Source of the DNA: Caccoplasma_A sp045587545
GTDB taxonomy: Bacteria; Bacteroidota; Bacteroidia; Bacteroidales; G3-4614
DNA length: 42,902 bases
Direction: 5' to 3'
NCBI GenBank assembly: GCA_045587545.1
Contig: JAZNCN010000025.1
Span: 1 to 42,902 of the forward strand
Each line of letters starts with the position of its first letter. The stretch's first letter is position 1. The notes beneath the pieces were generated by a model that worked only from the letters and a program-made list of their open reading frames with translations, had not been told where the DNA came from and did not search any database. This document shows positions 6,934 to 16,351 of this stretch, piece by piece. The translations under genes were made by a program, and so were the position numbers.

Positions 6934-9900
6934 TTATTTAACCACTTTAACAGCAGTGTTAGCAACTTTCACAATTATTACACCATTTACCGATGTATTT
7001 AGTGTTGTTACACCCTCTTCTGCTAATGCTGTTGCTACTACTTGTCCGTTTGTTGTGATTAGTGATACCTCTGCGCCTGCTTCTGCTCCGTAAACTTTAA
7101 TCTCATCGCCGTTTACTACTACTTTAACATCGCCCTCAACTGTTGCTTGTGCTATTCCTGTTAGGTCTGATGCGTTGATAGTAAAGCGGTTGTTGAATGT
7201 GCCTGCTTCGCTTTGGAAGGTGTAGCTGTCACCCAAGGTCATTACTGTCTCTGTGCCTGCTACGTTATCTACCAATACTACGCTTGCGTTGTCGGGCATT
7301 GAGGTCATTGTCAATGTTTGCTCGCCTGCTTGGGTTGCTTTGTAACCCATTGCCATGCTTGTTAATGCGGGTTGCTCACTTACAGACATCTTCATATTGC
7401 CTTTTACTAAGTATAGTTGCGATAGTTTGCTGTTCAATGCAGGGAAGTATAGTGCGTCCTCGTTACGAACATACTCTTCGTTGGCATCTTCTACTAATAG
7501 TATTCTTGCTTCGTCCTCACCATTCAATGAGAATTCTAATTTACCGAATATTCCGCTTGCGTCAGCAAATGATTCGGCTGCTCCGGCTGAGAATACCATT
7601 TTGAGGAAGTTATTGTTACTTTGTGTAAACCATGCTGCATAAGGTTGAATAGTACCGGGTTCTGTTCCTGAATATTTATCGTAGCTTCCATCTTCTGCAT
7701 TATATACATATAGTGAATATCCTATTCCTTTTTCTGCGTTAGCCAATGTTGGGTTACCATAGAAGTTCCAGTTTGCATCTGCTCCTCCGTTTACGGTACT
7801 TGGGTAAAGGGTCAAATTAATCTCTTTATCCGAACCATCGTATGTAGCCGATGCTGCTCTAAAGGTTACTGTTTGCTCATCACCTTTTTCTTTTGCTACT
7901 GCTACTGCAAAACCTTGATTTGCTGCAATGGTTGTTCCTGATAGGTATTCCCATCCTGATGTTGTCAAGAACTCGACGCTCTGTGTTGCTCGTGTTTCTG
8001 AGTTATAAACCATCACTTGAATATTGTCATTTATTACTGCAGGAGCTCCATCTACTGTTACGTTATTTAAGTCAACGGCAAATGGCAATGACATTAATGC
8101 CCATTGCTCTTTCTTAACTACGCGACTTATCTCTAACACAGTTGTTATTTGACCGCCGTTCTCTATCTTAATTTCAGGTGCGGTACCGTCTGCCTTCACA
8201 CTTACAGCTACCTTTTCAGCTTTAATTGTATTTGCTTGTACGTTCCATACCTTCTCATTCGCAACTGTTACAGTTGAATAAGTTGCATTTGCTGTCTCCT
8301 CTTTGTTCTCTCCTGTAACGTCCAAGGGTGGTGCAACTGTGAATGTTCCTGTTACCTCAACATCGTTTGCTGGCATTGTCGCAGGTATCTCGCTCCAACC
8401 ACTGAAAGTGTATCCTGCTTTTGTTGGTGCTGCTACAGGTGTTACTGTTGCTCCAAAATCGTATGTCTCTGTTGCATACTCTTCGCCGTCTACTTTGTAT
8501 GTGATTGTGTAGCTGTTTACTGTGAATGTTCCTGTTACCTCAACATCGTTTGCAGGCATTGTTGCAGGTACTTCGCTCCAGCCACTGAAGGTGTAACCCT
8601 CTTTCTCAGGCTCTGCTATCGCTGTTACTGTTGCTCCAAAGTCGTATGTCTCTGTTGCATACTCTTCGCCATCTACTATATAAGTGATTGTATAGTTATT
8701 GATAGTGAATGTTCCTGTTACCTCAACATCGTTTGCAGGCATTGTTGCAGGTATCTCGCACCAGCCACTGAAAGTGTATCCTGCTTTTGTTGGTGCTTCT
8801 ACAGGTGTTACTGTTGCTCCAAAATCGTATGTCTCTGTTGCATACTCTTCACCATCTACTATGTAAGTGATTGTATAGTTATTGATAGTGAATGTTCCTG
8901 TTACCTCAACGTCCTCTGCTGGCATTGTTGCAGGTACTTCGCTCCAACCGCTGAAGGTGTATCCTGCTTTTGTTGGTGCTTCTACAGGTGTTACTGTTGC
9001 TCCAAAATCGTATGTCTCTGTTACATACTCTTCGCCATCTACTTTGTATATCACATTATACTCTTTTGCTTGGAAGTTTGCTACGAATGCTGTCTCGGCA
9101 GTTATTGTTGCAGTGTAAGGATTCTCTGTTGATACCTCTTCGCCTGCTACTGTCCAGTTTACAAACTCATAACCTTCGTTTGCTGTCGCTGTCAACTCTA
9201 CGGTTGAGTTCTCCTCTACTTCTGCTAATGAAGCTTCTGCCAATCCCATTGCGGCATCGTTTGCTATTGCTGTTACTGTATATGTAGGTGCTGATGGAAG
9301 TTCAATGCGAAGTGTTACGTCAACGATACAGCCATTATTGCTCTTTATATCTGCATTACCACAAGCATCAATGCTGTTCCAATCAACTTTGAAACGTAAG
9401 CGGTAATCTCCTGTTGCCAAATTTGCAGGTAATGTCCATGATGGGATATTGCTTGCAGATACTCCACAACTGGCACTGACAGAAGCGCCTGTTATATCTC
9501 GCCAATCCTCTGTTGATGTAGTTGATACATTATATGCATTGTAACTTACTACCTCTCCTGTTGTTGTTCCATTATTGTTAGTTTCTTGATTGAACTCTTT
9601 ATCTTTGTTGTAATCAACAAACACATATGCGTGCATCCAGGCACCAGTCCAATCCATTGCTGAGAAACTTAATGTTGCTCCCGGATTAGTTGTCAACACA
9701 AGGTCTGTCTTGTCTTTGCTTACAGCATCTGTCGCAGAAGTTTGAATGCTTGTTACCTCTAATTGAGTTTTTCCATCACTCAATGTGAATGAGTTTAACA
9801 TTCTTCCTGCTCCATTTCCTGAGTTTGCCATATTTCCATCTACTACGCAATATTGTTTTTCAACAAAGTTTGCTACGAATGCTGTCTCTGCTGTTATTGT

Positions 9901-11742
9901 TGCGGTATATGGGTTTTCTGTTGATACCTCTTCGCCTGCTACTGTCCAGTTTACAAATAGATATCCGGGGTTAGATGTTGCTGTAAGTGTTACAGTTTTT
10001 CCTTCAATTGCCTCTGATGCAGAAATCTCTGCTGTTCCCATAGCGTCATCATTTGACGATACGCTTACAGCATATACCGGTAATGCCTCAAAGTTTGCCA
10101 CGAATGCTGTCTCGGCAGTTATTGTTGCAGTGTAAGGATTCTCTGTTGATACCTCTTCGCCTGCTACTGTCCAATTTACGAAACGGTAACCGTCATTTGC
10201 TGTTGCTGTCAAAATTACTGTATTTCCGTCAACAACCTCTAATGTTGATGCCTCAACACTACCCATTGTTTCGTTTGCTGAAGATACTGTGATATTAAAT
10301 GTTTGTGTTCCGGGTATAATTTGGAAGTTTGCCACAACCTCTATATCTTGAGTTACAGTGAAAGTATATGTTGCATCAGTTGATACCTCTTCGCCTGCCA
10401 CTGTCCAATTTACAAACTCATAACCCTCGTTGGGTGTTGCTGTTAGGGTTATATTATTTCCACTATTGATTTTTGACTCCTCAGGTGTTACTGTTCCCAT
10501 TACAACATTTGAAGATGTTGCTGTTACAGTACAAGGAGGAGTTGCTACTGTAAATACAAAATCAATATATCCACCTTCGCTTATTCCTGTTTCGCAAGCC
10601 GATGTAGCACCTGTTGTTGCACGAATAACTACTAAGTCTCCTATTTGCGATTCGCTTGATATTGTGATAGGATATGTTACAGTTGTTCCTTCAACAGTTA
10701 ATCCTGCATTTACAATGTTTGTCAATACTGTTGATGTACTTCCTCCCGATACCCATGAGCCTTCAAATGGTCCATAGATAGAAGTTGCTTCATCACCGGC
10801 TATTTGGTATAGTGATAAATTTCCCCAATTCAATGTGTATGTCAAGTTCAAATCAAATGTTGCTCCTGCATATGTTTCTCCAACATTTACAAATCCTTGT
10901 TGTCCTAAAACAGCCAACTCAGCCACATCAATTGTTGAAGTCTCTCCATCTGCCAAAATTGTAGCAGCCGAAACATATGTAGTATTTCCTGCTTTATTGA
11001 ATGTCGGTTTACATATCAATTCGTAAGGTTCTAATTCTGCAAATATCGCAACATACTCTTTATCTCCCTCTGTTTCGTCAATATAGTTTTGTTGAGTTGA
11101 TATTTGTATTCCATTTAATTGCCACTCTACAAATTTACATCCGTCAGCGGGGGTTGCTGTTATAGTAATTGCTCCCTCTGCTGTTCCTCCGCCCGATACT
11201 GTTCCCCAAGCATCGTTATTTGCAGAGACTGTAATTGTGCGAGAAGGCACATCAACAGCTACCTCTTCAAATGTCCAAGTTGCAGCTGCTCCAACTGCAG
11301 CATCTCCGAATAGGTAATAACCTCCTGCTGCCGGGACATTCTCATTCTTAACATAGTACCAAGCATTACCCTTATTGGTGTTATACACCTCCATGTAATA
11401 ACCCGCAGTACCATTCGCTGTAAATCTAAACTCTGATGATTTTGATGACAATGCATCAACATTCCATTCTTGAGCATAAATGTAATAACCTGTTTTGGTC
11501 TTAATTTTGTAGTTAGAACCACTTTGCTCAAAAATAAATATTTGAGCCTCATTATCTTCTGCTAAAGCAGACGTTCCAACTCCTCCATAAGCGCCAGTTG
11601 CATGCTCATCGTAATTGTGCGCTGTAAGATATTGGCTTGTCGCATTATCTTTTAGTCGATACATCTTATTTGTATCAACTTGCGCCATTGATGTAGTAAC
11701 AAATGCTACTACCATCAACAATAAAAACGCTAACTTTTTCAT
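6934..11742 (-). CDS. Giant repeat-rich surface protein (InlB-type and Listeria-Bacteroides repeats) with T9SS tail
   Basis: A 1602-residue protein. I chose the start at 11742 (MKKLAFLLLMVVAFVTTSMA) because it opens a clean signal peptide; an ATG 18 codons upstream would add a charged leader. Domain order: a ricin-like beta-trefoil (about 24-155, MYRLKDNATSQYLTAH); five divergent InlB-type repeats (about 168-236, 405-473, 487-552, 560-625, 825-890) sharing GYEFVNWTVAGEEVST; a GEVED-like module (about 627-815, YVFVDYNKDKEF); four Listeria-Bacteroides repeats of 61 residues (about 891-1134, GYTFSGWSEVPATMP); a long beta-rich region; and a C-terminal T9SS type-A-like sorting domain (last 65-70 residues). 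Such proteins are surface adhesins or matrix proteins. It is transcribed alone, with its own promoter and terminator. Ligand unknown. Confidence 0.88.
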   Translation of the reverse strand: MKKLAFLLLMVVAFVTTSMAQVDTNKMYRLKDNATSQYLTAHNYDEHATGAYGGVGTSALAEDNEAQIFIFEQSGSNYKIKTKTGYYIYAQEWNVDALSSKSSEFRFTANGTAGYYMEVYNTNKGNAWYYVKNENVPAAGGYYLFGDAAVGAAATWTFEEVAVDVPSRTITVSANNDAWGTVSGGGTAEGAITITATPADGCKFVEWQLNGIQISTQQNYIDETEGDKEYVAIFAELEPYELICKPTFNKAGNTTYVSAATILADGETSTIDVAELAVLGQQGFVNVGETYAGATFDLNLTYTLNWGNLSLYQIAGDEATSIYGPFEGSWVSGGSTSTVLTNIVNAGLTVEGTTVTYPITISSESQIGDLVVIRATTGATSACETGISEGGYIDFVFTVATPPCTVTATSSNVVMGTVTPEESKINSGNNITLTATPNEGYEFVNWTVAGEEVSTDATYTFTVTQDIEVVANFQIIPGTQTFNITVSSANETMGSVEASTLEVVDGNTVILTATANDGYRFVNWTVAGEEVSTENPYTATITAETAFVANFEALPVYAVSVSSNDDAMGTAEISASEAIEGKTVTLTATSNPGYLFVNWTVAGEEVSTENPYTATITAETAFVANFVEKQYCVVDGNMANSGNGAGRMLNSFTLSDGKTQLEVTSIQTSATDAVSKDKTDLVLTTNPGATLSFSAMDWTGAWMHAYVFVDYNKDKEFNQETNNNGTTTGEVVSYNAYNVSTTSTEDWRDITGASVSASCGVSASNIPSWTLPANLATGDYRLRFKVDWNSIDACGNADIKSNNGCIVDVTLRIELPSAPTYTVTAIANDAAMGLAEASLAEVEENSTVELTATANEGYEFVNWTVAGEEVSTENPYTATITAETAFVANFQAKEYNVIYKVDGEEYVTETYDFGATVTPVEAPTKAGYTFSGWSEVPATMPAEDVEVTGTFTINNYTITYIVDGEEYATETYDFGATVTPVEAPTKAGYTFSGWCEIPATMPANDVEVTGTFTINNYTITYIVDGEEYATETYDFGATVTAIAEPEKEGYTFSGWSEVPATMPANDVEVTGTFTVNSYTITYKVDGEEYATETYDFGATVTPVAAPTKAGYTFSGWSEIPATMPANDVEVTGTFTVAPPLDVTGENKEETANATYSTVTVANEKVWNVQANTIKAEKVAVSVKADGTAPEIKIENGGQITTVLEISRVVKKEQWALMSLPFAVDLNNVTVDGAPAVINDNIQVMVYNSETRATQSVEFLTTSGWEYLSGTTIAANQGFAVAVAKEKGDEQTVTFRAASATYDGSDKEINLTLYPSTVNGGADANWNFYGNPTLANAEKGIGYSLYVYNAEDGSYDKYSGTEPGTIQPYAAWFTQSNNNFLKMVFSAGAAESFADASGIFGKLEFSLNGEDEARILLVEDANEEYVRNEDALYFPALNSKLSQLYLVKGNMKMSVSEQPALTSMAMGYKATQAGEQTLTMTSMPDNASVVLVDNVAGTETVMTLGDSYTFQSEAGTFNNRFTINASDLTGIAQATVEGDVKVVVNGDEIKVYGAEAGAEVSLITTNGQVVATALAEEGVTTLNTSVNGVIIVKVANTAVKVVK
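8341..9072 (-). repeat. Four tandem 183-bp coding repeats
   Basis: The four Listeria-Bacteroides protein repeats are also near-identical at DNA level. Each unit begins (plus strand) with GAATGTTCCTGTTACCTCAA, at 8341, 8524, 8707 and 8890, an exact 183-base period. The unit holding 8524 is the most divergent and the outermost edges drift. This similarity allows copy-number change by recombination while keeping the reading frame. Confidence 0.85.
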
Positions 11743-11875
11743 AATTCTGTTAATTAATAATTTATTTTGTTTTATAGTTAAAGTTATACTTATCAAGTAT
11801 TCAACATCCTATTTTAGTGGTTTCATGCTTTATGATTACAAAACCATTTATAACACTTTCGCCAAATTTAGCAGA

Positions 11876-11905
11876 CAAATGTATAACATTTTTTTAGAAC
11901 TTCAA
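11876..11905 (-). promoter_or_regulatory. Promoter of the giant surface-protein gene
   Basis: Minus-strand TACATTTG at 11883-11876 fits the -7 consensus, with TTG at 11905-11903 at a 19-base spacing as a partial -33. A second -7-like word, TAAATTTG, lies at 11870-11863 without a -33 partner. Confidence 0.45.
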
Positions 11906-11993
11906 TAATTATCACCCTTATTTTTTTGATTTTCAATATGTTTTTTAACATTTAAAAGGTAATAGAAGATATTTTTTATAGACAAATCTGTAC

Positions 11994-12034
11994 AATAAAA
12001 CGACAGAACACCTTTTTTGTTCTGCCGTTTTATT
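11994..12034 (-). terminator. Terminator of the arginine/proline operon
   Basis: AATAAAACGACAGAACA (11994-12010) pairs with TGTTCTGCCGTTTTATT (12018-12034) over 17 positions with one mismatch. On the minus strand the stem ends in TTTTATT. It lies 27 bases past the proC stop codon. Confidence 0.75.
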
Positions 12035-12060
12035 TTTTAATATTTTTTGTTTGCTTTACT

Positions 12061-12831
12061 CTATTTTGATGATTTCATTGCTTGTATGATTGCCGAAGAA
12101 AATCCTGCTTCTTCAAGAGTATTTATTCCCTTAATAGTGATACCTCCGGGGGTTGTTACCTTGTCAATTTCTGTTGAAGGGTGCGCATTACCTTGTAATA
12201 TAAGTTCTGCAGCTCCTTTAACCGATTGCGCAACCATCATCATTGCGTCATTGGGATATAAGCCCATCTCAACTCCTGCCTGCATTCCTGCCTGTATATA
12301 TTTTAATACATACGCAATACCACACGAAGCAAGTGCTGTTCCCGCTGACATTTGTTGCTCAGTTACCATCATTGACAAACCCAATTGGTTAAAGATTTGC
12401 ATAATCAGCTGTTCCTGCTCTTCTGTTGCCCCATATGAAGATATTATATTCATACTCGCACGCAAACTTATTGCGGTATTAGGTATTATTCGGAACATTG
12501 GCATAACAATATTGGCATAACTCTTTAACTGCTGAAATGTTACTCCTGCCGCTACCGAAGCCAATATTTGCGAGGGCTGTAATGTAATGTTTGCCAAAAC
12601 CTTCTCAACTAACCAAGGTTTTACCGCCAATAACACTATTTGAGCATCTGCGACTGCTTTTTGATTATCAACTTCTGCTGTAATTCCTGCATATTGTTGC
12701 GCAAGTTGCGATGTTTTGGCAGTATCTGGATCCGATATTACTATTGAGTAATTTTCAGATGTTTGTGATTGCATCAACCCAAAAGCTATTGCTCCTCCTA
12801 TATTGCCTGCTCCTATTATTGCTATTTTCAT
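12061..12831 (-). CDS. proC: Pyrroline-5-carboxylate reductase
   Basis: A 256-residue NAD(P)H-dependent enzyme that reduces 1-pyrroline-5-carboxylate to proline, the last step of proline synthesis. The N-terminal Rossmann motif GAGNIGGAIAFGL (about 7-19) binds the cofactor; VLLAVKPW and the dimerisation-domain block ATTPGGITIKGI-like TTPGGITIKGINTLEEAGF near the C-terminus are ProC signatures. Length is normal. It is the last gene of the arg operon, 10 bases after argD. Ornithine aminotransferase-type chemistry next door can feed pyrroline-5-carboxylate, which may explain the linkage. A terminator follows. Confidence 0.93.
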   Translation of the reverse strand: MKIAIIGAGNIGGAIAFGLMQSQTSENYSIVISDPDTAKTSQLAQQYAGITAEVDNQKAVADAQIVLLAVKPWLVEKVLANITLQPSQILASVAAGVTFQQLKSYANIVMPMFRIIPNTAISLRASMNIISSYGATEEQEQLIMQIFNQLGLSMMVTEQQMSAGTALASCGIAYVLKYIQAGMQAGVEMGLYPNDAMMMVAQSVKGAAELILQGNAHPSTEIDKVTTPGGITIKGINTLEEAGFSSAIIQAMKSSK

Positions 12832-12841
12832 AATTTAATTT

Positions 12842-13969
12842 TTAACAATCTAAAACTTTACGGAAACGATTCAAAAACTCATCTGCCAAATCTTTTGTTA
12901 AGCACAAGGGTGGCAACAATCGTATTACGTTGGTTCCGGATACTCCTGTAAATACTTTTTGTTCAAATAACAATTTTGTACGTATCTCTTTTACGGGTTC
13001 TTCAAATTCTAAACCTATCATTAAACCACGTCCGCGCACCTCCTTTATTTGAGGCATTTTTTTCAACTCCTCAATTAAATACTCGCCTACTTTTGCTGAG
13101 TTTTCAACCAAAGACTCCTCTTTTATTATATCCAATACGGCTATTGCAGCTGCACAACCTAAATGGTTTCCGCCAAATGTTGTTCCCAACATTCCGTACG
13201 AAGCAGTAAATTTAGGACTTATCAACACAGCTCCAAAGGGATATCCGTTTGCTATGCCTTTGGCAGATGTTATTACATCAGGCCTTATACCTGTATATTG
13301 ATGTGCAAAGAATTTTCCGCTACGACCATACCCCGATTGTATCTCATCAAGAATAAGTACAGCATTGTATTGCTCTGTCAATTGTCGCAACTGTTGCATA
13401 AATTCGTCAGAAGGAATTTTTATTCCGCCGATACCTTGTATCCCTTCAATTATTACAGCACAAACATCTCCTTTTTGCAGCTCCTTTTCAACTCCTTCAA
13501 TATCGCCAAGTTCCAAGAATGTTACATCAATATTATCGTTTATTGGTGCTACGATTTTTGGATTATCGGTTATTTTAACGGCTGCTGAAGTGCGACCATG
13601 AAACGATTTTTTAAATGATATAACTCTCTTGCAACCTGTATGAAACGATGCAAGTTTTAGGGCATTCTCGTTTGCCTCTGCTCCTGAGTTTATTAGAAAT
13701 AATGAGTAATCCTCGTATCCTGACAACGCTCCCAATTTTTCTGCCAATTCAACCTGCAAACTGTTCTTCACAGAGTTTGAATAAAATACCAACTTCTCTG
13801 CCTGTTTTTTTATTGCATCAACATAGTGTGGGTGTGAATGACCAACTGATATTACTGCATGTCCGCCGTAAAGGTCAATGTATTCATCTCCCTTTTCGTC
13901 ATATACTTTACAACCTTTTCCCTCTTTTATCTCTATATCAAAGAGTGGATATACATCAAATAGTTTCAT
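12842..13969 (-). CDS. argD: Acetyl/succinylornithine aminotransferase
   Basis: A 375-residue class-III PLP aminotransferase. The Schiff-base lysine is in TSAKGIANGYPFGA (K237), the PLP-contacting acid in LILDEIQSGYGRSG (D208), and the phosphate-binding region in INSGAEANENALKLA. It would convert N-acyl-glutamate semialdehyde to N-acyl-ornithine in arginine synthesis. In Bacteroides fragilis the pathway runs through N-succinyl rather than N-acetyl intermediates; whether this holds here cannot be read from the sequence. The gap to argC upstream is 157 bases and contains a repeat (13999-14111), the largest gap in the operon. Confidence 0.9.
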   Translation of the reverse strand: MKLFDVYPLFDIEIKEGKGCKVYDEKGDEYIDLYGGHAVISVGHSHPHYVDAIKKQAEKLVFYSNSVKNSLQVELAEKLGALSGYEDYSLFLINSGAEANENALKLASFHTGCKRVISFKKSFHGRTSAAVKITDNPKIVAPINDNIDVTFLELGDIEGVEKELQKGDVCAVIIEGIQGIGGIKIPSDEFMQQLRQLTEQYNAVLILDEIQSGYGRSGKFFAHQYTGIRPDVITSAKGIANGYPFGAVLISPKFTASYGMLGTTFGGNHLGCAAAIAVLDIIKEESLVENSAKVGEYLIEELKKMPQIKEVRGRGLMIGLEFEEPVKEIRTKLLFEQKVFTGVSGTNVIRLLPPLCLTKDLADEFLNRFRKVLDC

Positions 13970-13998
13970 TTTTATATTATAGATTATGTTCTTACTTA

Positions 13999-14111
13999 TA
14001 ACCCCTACCCCCCCCGCGGGGACTCCCCCTAAAACAGGTGGATAGTTTTATATCTTGCCTATTCAACTCCTCCCTTCTCTTAGGGGAGGTAGATGAAAGC
14101 CGGAGGGGTTA
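13999..14111. repeat. REP/MITE-like palindromic element between argC and argD
   Basis: The element is bounded by TAACCCCT (13999-14006) and AGGGGTTA (14104-14111). Inside are G/C-run palindromes (CCCCCGCGGGG near 14012-14022; CTCCCTTCTCTTAGGGGAG near 14070-14088). It encodes nothing. Such CCCCT/AGGGG elements are common intergenic repeats in Bacteroidetes. Its base composition contrasts with the AT-rich surroundings. Confidence 0.65.
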
Positions 14112-14126
14112 CAAAGTAACGCCTAT

Positions 14127-15095
14127 TTAGAACGCCGATGGCTTAAGCATTAAACCTACGGTCTCTTTTAAACCAAATAGTAAGTTCATATTATGCACGG
14201 CTGTTCCCGATGCTCCTTTTAACAAATTATCTATTGCCGAAGTTATTAATACTTTATTACCTTTCTTCTCGATATGTATCAAACATTTGTTGGTATTTAC
14301 CACCTGCTTCAAATCAATCGGTTTTTCGCTAATATGGGTGAACGAGTGGTCGGCATAGTATTCGTTATATATTTTATACAACTCCTCTTCTGATACTGCG
14401 CAATCGGTATAGATAGTTGCAAATATTCCACGTGCAAAGCAACCTCTCACAGGTATAAAATACAACTCGTCTGTTGCTGTTGATTGTAATGTACGCAATG
14501 TTTCACCAATCTCTGCCAGATGCTGATGTGTAAAGGGCTTATATATTGAGATGTTATCGTTACGCCAACTGAAATGTGATGTTGCAGATGGTCTTTGCCC
14601 TGCTCCGGTACTTCCTGTTATAGCATTAATGTGCACAGGATTATTTAGTAATAAATTCTTTGCTAATGGCAACAATGCCAACTGTATGGCTGTTGCAAAA
14701 CAACCGGGGTTTGCAACATGCTTGCAACGTATTAGTTTTTTGCGATTTAATTCAGGCAAGCCATACACGAAGTCGTGAGATTCATCTGCCAAACGATAAT
14801 CCATTGATAGATCAACTATCTTCAAATCCTCAGGCAATGTATGAGACTCCATGAATTTTTTTGTATCGCCATGGGCTGTACAGAAAAACAATACATCAAT
14901 TTTGTCGAAGGGCAATTCATCGGTAAATTTCAAATCGGTCTCTCCATATAACCCTGAGTGAACATCGGTTATAGGGTTTCCTGCATTACTATTACTATTG
15001 ATGAACACTATCTCTACATCGGGGTGGTTGATTAGTAATCGTATCAACTCGCCGGCAGTATAGCCTGCACCTCCAACAATTCCTGCTTTAATCAT
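14127..15095 (-). CDS. argC: N-acetyl-gamma-glutamyl-phosphate reductase
   Basis: A 322-residue enzyme that reduces N-acyl-gamma-glutamyl phosphate to the semialdehyde with NADPH. The N-terminal GIVGGAGYTAGELIRLL is the cofactor motif; the catalytic Cys is C132 in NPGCFATAIQLALLP; the block GSTGAGQRPSATSHFSWRN is conserved in the family. It follows argG by 9 bases and precedes argD in the operon. It belongs to the type-1 ArgC family and its length is normal. The N-acyl group may be acetyl or succinyl in this lineage. Confidence 0.94.
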   Translation of the reverse strand: MIKAGIVGGAGYTAGELIRLLINHPDVEIVFINSNSNAGNPITDVHSGLYGETDLKFTDELPFDKIDVLFFCTAHGDTKKFMESHTLPEDLKIVDLSMDYRLADESHDFVYGLPELNRKKLIRCKHVANPGCFATAIQLALLPLAKNLLLNNPVHINAITGSTGAGQRPSATSHFSWRNDNISIYKPFTHQHLAEIGETLRTLQSTATDELYFIPVRGCFARGIFATIYTDCAVSEEELYKIYNEYYADHSFTHISEKPIDLKQVVNTNKCLIHIEKKGNKVLITSAIDNLLKGASGTAVHNMNLLFGLKETVGLMLKPSAF

Positions 15096-15104
15096 ATCTT
15101 ATTG

Positions 15105-16310
15105 TTATTCGTTTTTACCGTTTTTTGTTTGTACTGCTTGGTATATCTTCATTTGGTTACCAAGTATTTTTGTAAAGCCTTTTACATCATCTGCATTCCA
15201 TGCTTTATTTACTTCGCCATACTCTCCAAAGTCCGATTTCATCAAATCAAAGTTGCTTTCAACTCCTACCAATACATAGTGATATGGTTTCAAATCGACA
15301 TATACTGTTCCTGTTACATTGCGTTGTGATGTTTGCAGATATGCTTCCATATCGCGCATTACAGGTTCAAGATATTGAGCTTCGTGCAAGAACATTCCAT
15401 ACCATGTTCCTATTTGATCTTTCCAATATTGTTGCCACTTTGTAAGAGTGTGTTTCTCCAACATTTTGTGAGCTGCAATCAATACTATAGGTGCTGCTGC
15501 CTCAAATCCTACACGTCCCTTAATTCCTATTATTGTATCGCCTATGTGCATATCACGGCCTATTGCATATTTTGATGCTATTGCCTCAATTGCTTGAATA
15601 GCCTCAACTTTGCTTGCATAAGTTTTACCATTTACCGCCGATATCTCTCCTGCTACAAATTCAAGAGCCAAACGTTCTTCGCCTTGCGCTGTCATTTGTG
15701 ATGGATATGCCTCTTCGGGTAGAGTTTGTTCGCTCTTCAATGTCTCTTTTCCTCCGATACTTGTTCCCCAAAGTCCTTTATTGATAGAGTACTCCATCTT
15801 TTTGAAATCGTCCTCAATACCGTGTTTGCGCAGATAATCTATTTCGTATTCACGAGTAAGAGTCATATCGCGCGTAGGTGTCAATATCTTAATTTCAGGA
15901 GCAAGTATTTGGAATGTAAGATCAAAACGTACTTGGTCGTTTCCCGCTCCTGTACTTCCGTGTGCTACATACGATGCTCCAATCTCTTTTGCATAATTAA
16001 TTATTGCAATTGCTTGGAATATACGCTCTGAACTTACAGATATGGGATATGTTCCATTACGAAGTACATTACCGAATATCATATATTTTATACTCTTCTC
16101 ATAGTACTCCTCTGTTATATCAAGCGATGCATGTTGTGTTGCACCCAATTTATATGCTTTCTCTTCAATTTTAGCTAAATCGTCAGCGTTAAAACCTCCT
16201 GTATTTGCTATTGCTGTATATAACTCATAGCCACACTCTTCTGTTAAATATTTTGCGCAAAATGAAGTATCCAAACCTCCGCTAAATGCTAATACTACTT
16301 TCTCTTTCAT
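15105..16310 (-). CDS. argG: Argininosuccinate synthase
   Basis: A 401-residue ATP-dependent ligase joining citrulline and aspartate. The ATP pyrophosphatase P-loop SGGLDTS (10-16) is intact, followed by AHGSTGAGNDQVRF and the synthase block SINKGLWGTSIGG. Length is typical. It lies 41 bases after the GNAT gene and 9 bases before argC, so it is inside the operon headed by the ArgR repressor. argH, argB and the transcarbamylase are not in the window. Confidence 0.95.
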   Translation of the reverse strand: MKEKVVLAFSGGLDTSFCAKYLTEECGYELYTAIANTGGFNADDLAKIEEKAYKLGATQHASLDITEEYYEKSIKYMIFGNVLRNGTYPISVSSERIFQAIAIINYAKEIGASYVAHGSTGAGNDQVRFDLTFQILAPEIKILTPTRDMTLTREYEIDYLRKHGIEDDFKKMEYSINKGLWGTSIGGKETLKSEQTLPEEAYPSQMTAQGEERLALEFVAGEISAVNGKTYASKVEAIQAIEAIASKYAIGRDMHIGDTIIGIKGRVGFEAAAPIVLIAAHKMLEKHTLTKWQQYWKDQIGTWYGMFLHEAQYLEPVMRDMEAYLQTSQRNVTGTVYVDLKPYHYVLVGVESNFDLMKSDFGEYGEVNKAWNADDVKGFTKILGNQMKIYQAVQTKNGKNE

Positions 16311-16351
16311 AATATATCTTTGTATTCTTTTAATTCTTATTTGTATAATAT

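Larger units (their letters stand above)
11743..12060. other. Intergenic region between the giant protein gene and proC
   Basis: This 318-base gap holds the minus-strand promoter of the giant protein gene (11876-11905), a leader of about 125 bases with nothing else recognisable, and the terminator of the arginine operon (11994-12034). The short plus-strand open frame across it has no family resemblance and is not called. Confidence 0.6.

Noticed and set aside
8341..9072. Regularly spaced DNA repeats suggesting a CRISPR-like array
   Set aside because: The 183-base period is a multiple of three, the whole unit is repeated without unique spacers, and it encodes a known 61-residue protein repeat.
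9785..10135. Plus-strand open frame of 116 codons and several others inside the giant surface-protein gene
   Set aside because: They are antisense to repeated Thr/Val/Glu-rich coding sequence, show the same repeats in complement, and lack any recognisable domain or start context.
11743..11796. Longer N-terminus of the giant protein starting at 11796
   Set aside because: It would put 18 charged and mixed residues before a clean signal peptide; the ATG at 11742 gives a normal secretion signal.
11615..11908. Plus-strand open frame of 97 codons across the giant protein's 5' end
   Set aside because: Mostly antisense to the signal peptide and leader; hydrophobic stretches arise from the complement of AT-rich sequence, with no homologue recognised.
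13999..14111. Insertion sequence between argC and argD
   Set aside because: Far too short, no transposase and no clear target duplication; kept as a REP/MITE-like repeat.
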